Assembly (NCBI GenBank): GCA_021784575.1
Contig: JAJYHX010000005.1
Location: 1-64,000 of the forward strand
Reading direction: 5' to 3'
Source of the DNA: Nitrospirota bacterium
Lineage (GTDB): Bacteria > Nitrospirota > JACRHJ01
Length of the DNA: 64,000 nt
Both the position numbers and the translations under genes were made by a program. This document shows positions 59,515 through 64,000 of the stretch, in pieces. Positions within the stretch are counted from its first letter, which is position 1. Each line of letters starts with the position of its first letter. The notes beneath the pieces were generated by a model, which did not search any database, was not told the origin of the DNA, and was given only the letters and a program-made list of their open reading frames with translations.

Positions 59515-60417
59515 CTATCCGCTCTTTTTAAAGCCGTGTCCGCCGAACTCGTCGCGCATGGCGGCAAGGAGCCTCTCCGAGAAACACTGCCTGTCTCTTG
59601 AACGGAACCTCTGAAAGAGCGCGCCGGAGATGAGCGGCGCATGGACGGCAAGGTCCACCGCCTCCCGCACGGTCCATCTCCCCTCGCCGGAGTCCTCCAC
59701 CCACGCTTCGATGTCCTTCAGGTCTCCGTGCTTCCTGAACGCGGCCTCCGCGAATTCAAGCAGCCAGGACTGTATTATGCTGCCGCTGTTCCAGAGCCTC
59801 GCAAGCCCTTCAAAATCGATACTGCCGTAAGGAGATTCCTTCACAATCTCGAAACCCTCTCCGTATGCGGACATAAGCGCGTATTCGATGCCGTTATGCA
59901 CCATCTTTATGAAATGCCCCGCGCCCGCCGGGCCGCAATACATGAAGCCTTTTTCGGGCGCAAGCGTCTCGAATAGCGGGGTGAGCCTGTCGAACAAGTC
60001 CCTGTCTCCGCCTATCATCAGGCAATATCCCCTCTCCAGGCCCCAGATGCCGCTCGACACGCCAGCGTCGAGGAAACCGATGCCCAAAAGCTTCAGGAAG
60101 TTCTCCTGCCGTATCGAGTCCTTGTAGTAGCTGTTACCGCCCTCGACGATTGTGTCGCCCGCAGAGAGGATTGTCTTCAGCGAGTTAATCGTGTCCTCGA
60201 CCGGCTCCCCGGCGGGCAGCATCAGCCATACCGTGCGCGGCGGAGCAAGCTTCCGGACGAGATCCTCAAGAGACGAGCAGGGTTCCGCGCCCTCCCGGAC
60301 GAGGGCATCGACGTTGGAGGGCACGCGGTCGAATACCACCGCGTCGTGCCCGCCTTTGGTGAGCCTTACGGCCATGTTGCCGCCCATCTTCCCAAGCCCT
60401 ATCATGCCGAATTGCAT
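59515..60417 (-). CDS. gnd: 6-phosphogluconate dehydrogenase, short (GndA/YqeC-like) form
   Basis: This 300-residue enzyme oxidises 6-phosphogluconate to ribulose 5-phosphate. QFGMIGLGKMGGNMAVRL is the dinucleotide loop, DAGVSSGIWGLERGYCLMIGG and GHFIKMVHNGIEYALM hold the catalytic residues. The 300-residue length and loop mark the short decarboxylating form, often NAD-linked, rather than the 470-residue enzyme. CAGGAG precedes the ATG. A 14-bp hairpin lies between it and tal. Confidence 0.92.
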   Translation of the reverse strand: MQFGMIGLGKMGGNMAVRLTKGGHDAVVFDRVPSNVDALVREGAEPCSSLEDLVRKLAPPRTVWLMLPAGEPVEDTINSLKTILSAGDTIVEGGNSYYKDSIRQENFLKLLGIGFLDAGVSSGIWGLERGYCLMIGGDRDLFDRLTPLFETLAPEKGFMYCGPAGAGHFIKMVHNGIEYALMSAYGEGFEIVKESPYGSIDFEGLARLWNSGSIIQSWLLEFAEAAFRKHGDLKDIEAWVEDSGEGRWTVREAVDLAVHAPLISGALFQRFRSRDRQCFSERLLAAMRDEFGGHGFKKSG

Positions 60418-60444
60418 AATGTTCTCCTGCCCGGCTTTCTTTTG

Positions 60445-60475
60445 GTTACTTTTCTTTCCCCGAAAGAAAAGTAAC
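60445..60475 (-). repeat. Perfect 14-bp hairpin between tal and gnd
   Basis: GTTACTTTTCTTTC and GAAAGAAAAGTAAC are perfect arms around a 3-base loop. It starts at the tal stop codon. No T-run follows on the minus strand, so it is probably a stability or processing element; similar GTTACTTTTC palindromes occur between genes in many Gram-negative genomes. Confidence 0.65.
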
Positions 60476-61620
60476 TACGCCGCCTTTTTCGCCATGCCTT
60501 CGAGCTTCCTTGCAATCGCGCCGAGGACGTCGTTATACGAGTCGCCGAATTTCTTCAGTCCTTCTTCTTCGAGCCGCTCCGCCGCCTGTTCGAGGTTTAT
60601 GCCTATGGAGGAGACCTTCTCGAACACGTCCCGCGCGTCCTGGGTGTCCTGTTCTATCGTTACGCGGACCTTGCCGTGGTCCTTGAACTTCGTCAGCGTA
60701 TCGAGCGGCATGGTGTTTACGGTGTCGGGGGCTATCAACTCCTCAACGTATTTTATGTCGCTGTACTTCGGGTTTTTCGTCCCTGTCGAGGCCCAGAGAA
60801 GCCTCTGGGCGTTCGCGCCCTTCTCGCGCAGCAGCCTGAAGCCGACGCCCAGGAAAATCTCCTTGTATTTCTGGTATGCGAGCTTGCAGTTTGCGACGCC
60901 CGCCTTCCCGTAGAGGTTCCTTATCCGCAGTTCCTCGTTCTCCGTGCCCGCCGCCGGGAGCTTCTCGTTGAACATCGCGTCGAAGAGCGTGTCCACCCGG
61001 CTGACGAAGAAGCTCGCCACGGAGTGTATCTCCGAGACGGCGAGTCCCTCGCTTATCCTTCTCTCGATGCCCTTCAGATAGGCCAGGGCTGCGGCCTCAT
61101 AACGCTGCACGGAGAAAAGGAGCGTTACGTTCACGTTTATGCCGCCGGCCGTCAGCTCTTCTATGGCCCGGACTCCTTCCGGGACTCCCGGTATCTTCAC
61201 GAGTATGTTCTTCCTGCCGATTTCCGAGACAAGCCGCTTCGCCTCGTTTATGGAGGCGTCGGCGTCCCGGGCCAGGTCCGGCGACACCTCGATGCTGACA
61301 AACCCGTCCTGTCCGCCGCTCCTGTCGTAGACCTCCATAAGAATATCGGCGGCCTCGCGGATGTCTTCCGTCGTTATCGCCTCGTATATCTTCTTCGGCT
61401 CCGAGACTCCGCGCCCGGCCTGTTCCATTATCTGCGCGTCGTAGATGCCGCTTCCCTCGATTGCTCCCTGGAAGATTGTCGGGTTGGACGTGACGCCGGA
61501 GACGTTGTCCTCCATGAGGAGCGCGCCGAGCCTGCCGGAGCGGATGATGTCGCGGCTTAGGAAGTCAAGCCAGACGCTCTGTCCTGCCTGGTTCAATTGG
61601 ATTAAAGGGTTGCCTGCCAT
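60475..61620 (-). CDS. tal: Transaldolase
   Basis: This 381-residue enzyme moves a dihydroxyacetone unit between sugar phosphates. SGVTSNPTIFQGAI begins the active site, and NILVKIPGVPEGVRAIEEL carries the Schiff-base lysine. It is the longer Tal form, like those fused to Pgi in some bacteria but here not fused. The ATG at 61620 follows AAGGAG by seven bases; the longer frame to 61926 overlaps tkt and is rejected. Confidence 0.93.
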   Translation of the reverse strand: MAGNPLIQLNQAGQSVWLDFLSRDIIRSGRLGALLMEDNVSGVTSNPTIFQGAIEGSGIYDAQIMEQAGRGVSEPKKIYEAITTEDIREAADILMEVYDRSGGQDGFVSIEVSPDLARDADASINEAKRLVSEIGRKNILVKIPGVPEGVRAIEELTAGGINVNVTLLFSVQRYEAAALAYLKGIERRISEGLAVSEIHSVASFFVSRVDTLFDAMFNEKLPAAGTENEELRIRNLYGKAGVANCKLAYQKYKEIFLGVGFRLLREKGANAQRLLWASTGTKNPKYSDIKYVEELIAPDTVNTMPLDTLTKFKDHGKVRVTIEQDTQDARDVFEKVSSIGINLEQAAERLEEEGLKKFGDSYNDVLGAIARKLEGMAKKAA

Positions 61621-61640
61621 ATCGGTCTCCTTGTAGTTTA

Positions 61641-63734
<2,094 letters not shown>

Positions 63735-63799
63735 GACAATCCTCCCCATACTGTTAACAGCCGAAGAGTCCAGCCTGCAGATATTCCCCTTATAAAAGC

Positions 63800-63826
63800 A
63801 GTATAGCAGAAAAAGTGTTATTTCAA
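63800..63826 (-). promoter_or_regulatory. Promoter of the pentose phosphate operon
   Basis: On the minus strand TTGAAA (63821-63826) and TATACT (63800-63805) are 15 bases apart, a short but tolerable spacing, about 65 bases before the tkt start. Confidence 0.5.
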
Positions 63827-63873
63827 AGGATATAAACATATCCTGCCGGAGATGCCCCGCCCCGGGTTTTGGG

Positions 63874-63903
63874 TTGCTTTCGCGCCTCACCCTGTGCTAT
63901 ATT
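63874..63903 (+). promoter_or_regulatory. Promoter of the radical SAM gene
   Basis: TTGCTT (63874-63879), 18 bases, and TATATT (63898-63903), 40 bases before the start codon and divergent from the tkt promoter. Confidence 0.45.
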
Positions 63904-63943
63904 AACCTCACGCATTTCCAGAGTTTTTGCCGGAGAGTTATGT

Positions 63944-64000
63944 ATGAACATGGATTTTGTCCCGAAGTGGATAGCCTGGGAAGTTACCCGCCGATGCAAC
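63944..64000 (+). CDS. Radical SAM protein, N-terminus only (cut by window edge)
   Basis: The visible 19 residues, FVPKWIAWEVTRRCN after MNMD, are the usual beginning of radical SAM enzymes of the SPASM/heme-synthesis (AhbC/AhbD, NirJ) type, where the first Cys of CxxxCxxC follows WEVTRRCN. CGGAGAG lies seven bases upstream. The enzyme's substrate cannot be given because the gene continues outside the window. Confidence 0.78.
   Translation, partial: MNMDFVPKWIAWEVTRRCN

Overview
The window is a GC-rich, gene-dense stretch of a Gram-negative bacterial chromosome. Outer-membrane components (TolC-type lipoprotein, RND pump, Slp lipoprotein, beta-barrel-like protein) show the Gram-negative envelope. 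Gene content (class III PHA synthase, TrmFO-XerC-HslVU-ArgB order, RACo-like corrinoid protein reactivator, DUF5714, TreT, c-di-AMP riboswitch) suggests a Desulfobacterota/Nitrospirota-like, possibly anaerobic lineage. That placement is inference; no rRNA or tRNA gene is present to test it. No CRISPR array, prophage or recognised defence system was seen. The only transposon trace is the 3' end of an IS481-type element at the left edge.

Layout. 1-6.4 kb: IS481 remnant, MarC-family membrane protein, two CgeB-like glycosyltransferases, then on the minus strand an SRPBCC protein and a KimA-like APC permease preceded by a promoter, a c-di-AMP (ydaO/yuaA) riboswitch and a terminator hairpin. 6.4-15.9 kb: DsrE-like protein, the trmFO-xerC-hslV-hslU-argB operon, yqeY-mutS2 behind a good sigma70 promoter, and an AT-richer glycosyltransferase. 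16-23.7 kb: dnaG-rpoD, a DUF1015 protein, DciA-like protein, Crp/Fnr regulator, TPR protein. 23.7-31.4 kb (minus): CzcA/CusA-type RND efflux system, TauE/SafE permease, DUF5714 protein, ArsR regulator. 31.4-38.6 kb: MFS efflux pump behind a long leader, Slp lipoprotein, TauE/SafE plus DUF1634, RACo-like protein, YihY/BrkB protein.

38.7-45 kb is a polyhydroxyalkanoate locus: thiolase and two tandem acetoacetyl-CoA-reductase-like SDRs on the minus strand, and divergently two small phasin/PhaE-like proteins, PhaE and PhaC. A truncated ECF sigma factor, a DAHP synthase, a permease fragment and an outer-membrane protein follow. 48.3-57.5 kb is a trehalose/glycan operon: TreZ, a MalQ-TreY fusion of 1761 residues, DUF5752 and TreT, giving two routes to trehalose. 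57.5-63.8 kb (minus) is a pentose phosphate operon, tkt-tal-gnd-rpiB-zwf. A radical SAM gene begins at the right edge.

The most unusual feature is a dispersed short palindromic repeat, GCCGGYAGACCGGC or GCCGGTCGACCGGC. It lies inside at least nine unrelated protein-coding genes (mutS2, dnaG, DUF1015 three times, tolC, phaE, phaC, treZ, malQ-treY twice, zwf), always in frame and apparently in linkers or termini. It is read in two frames (Ala-Gly-Arg-Pro-Ala or Lys-Pro-Val-Asp-Arg) and once inverted. This suggests a protein-embedded mobile palindrome comparable in style to Rickettsia palindromic elements. A second theme is several genes whose -10 box sits 7-9 bases before the start codon with no ribosome-binding site, suggesting leaderless mRNAs.
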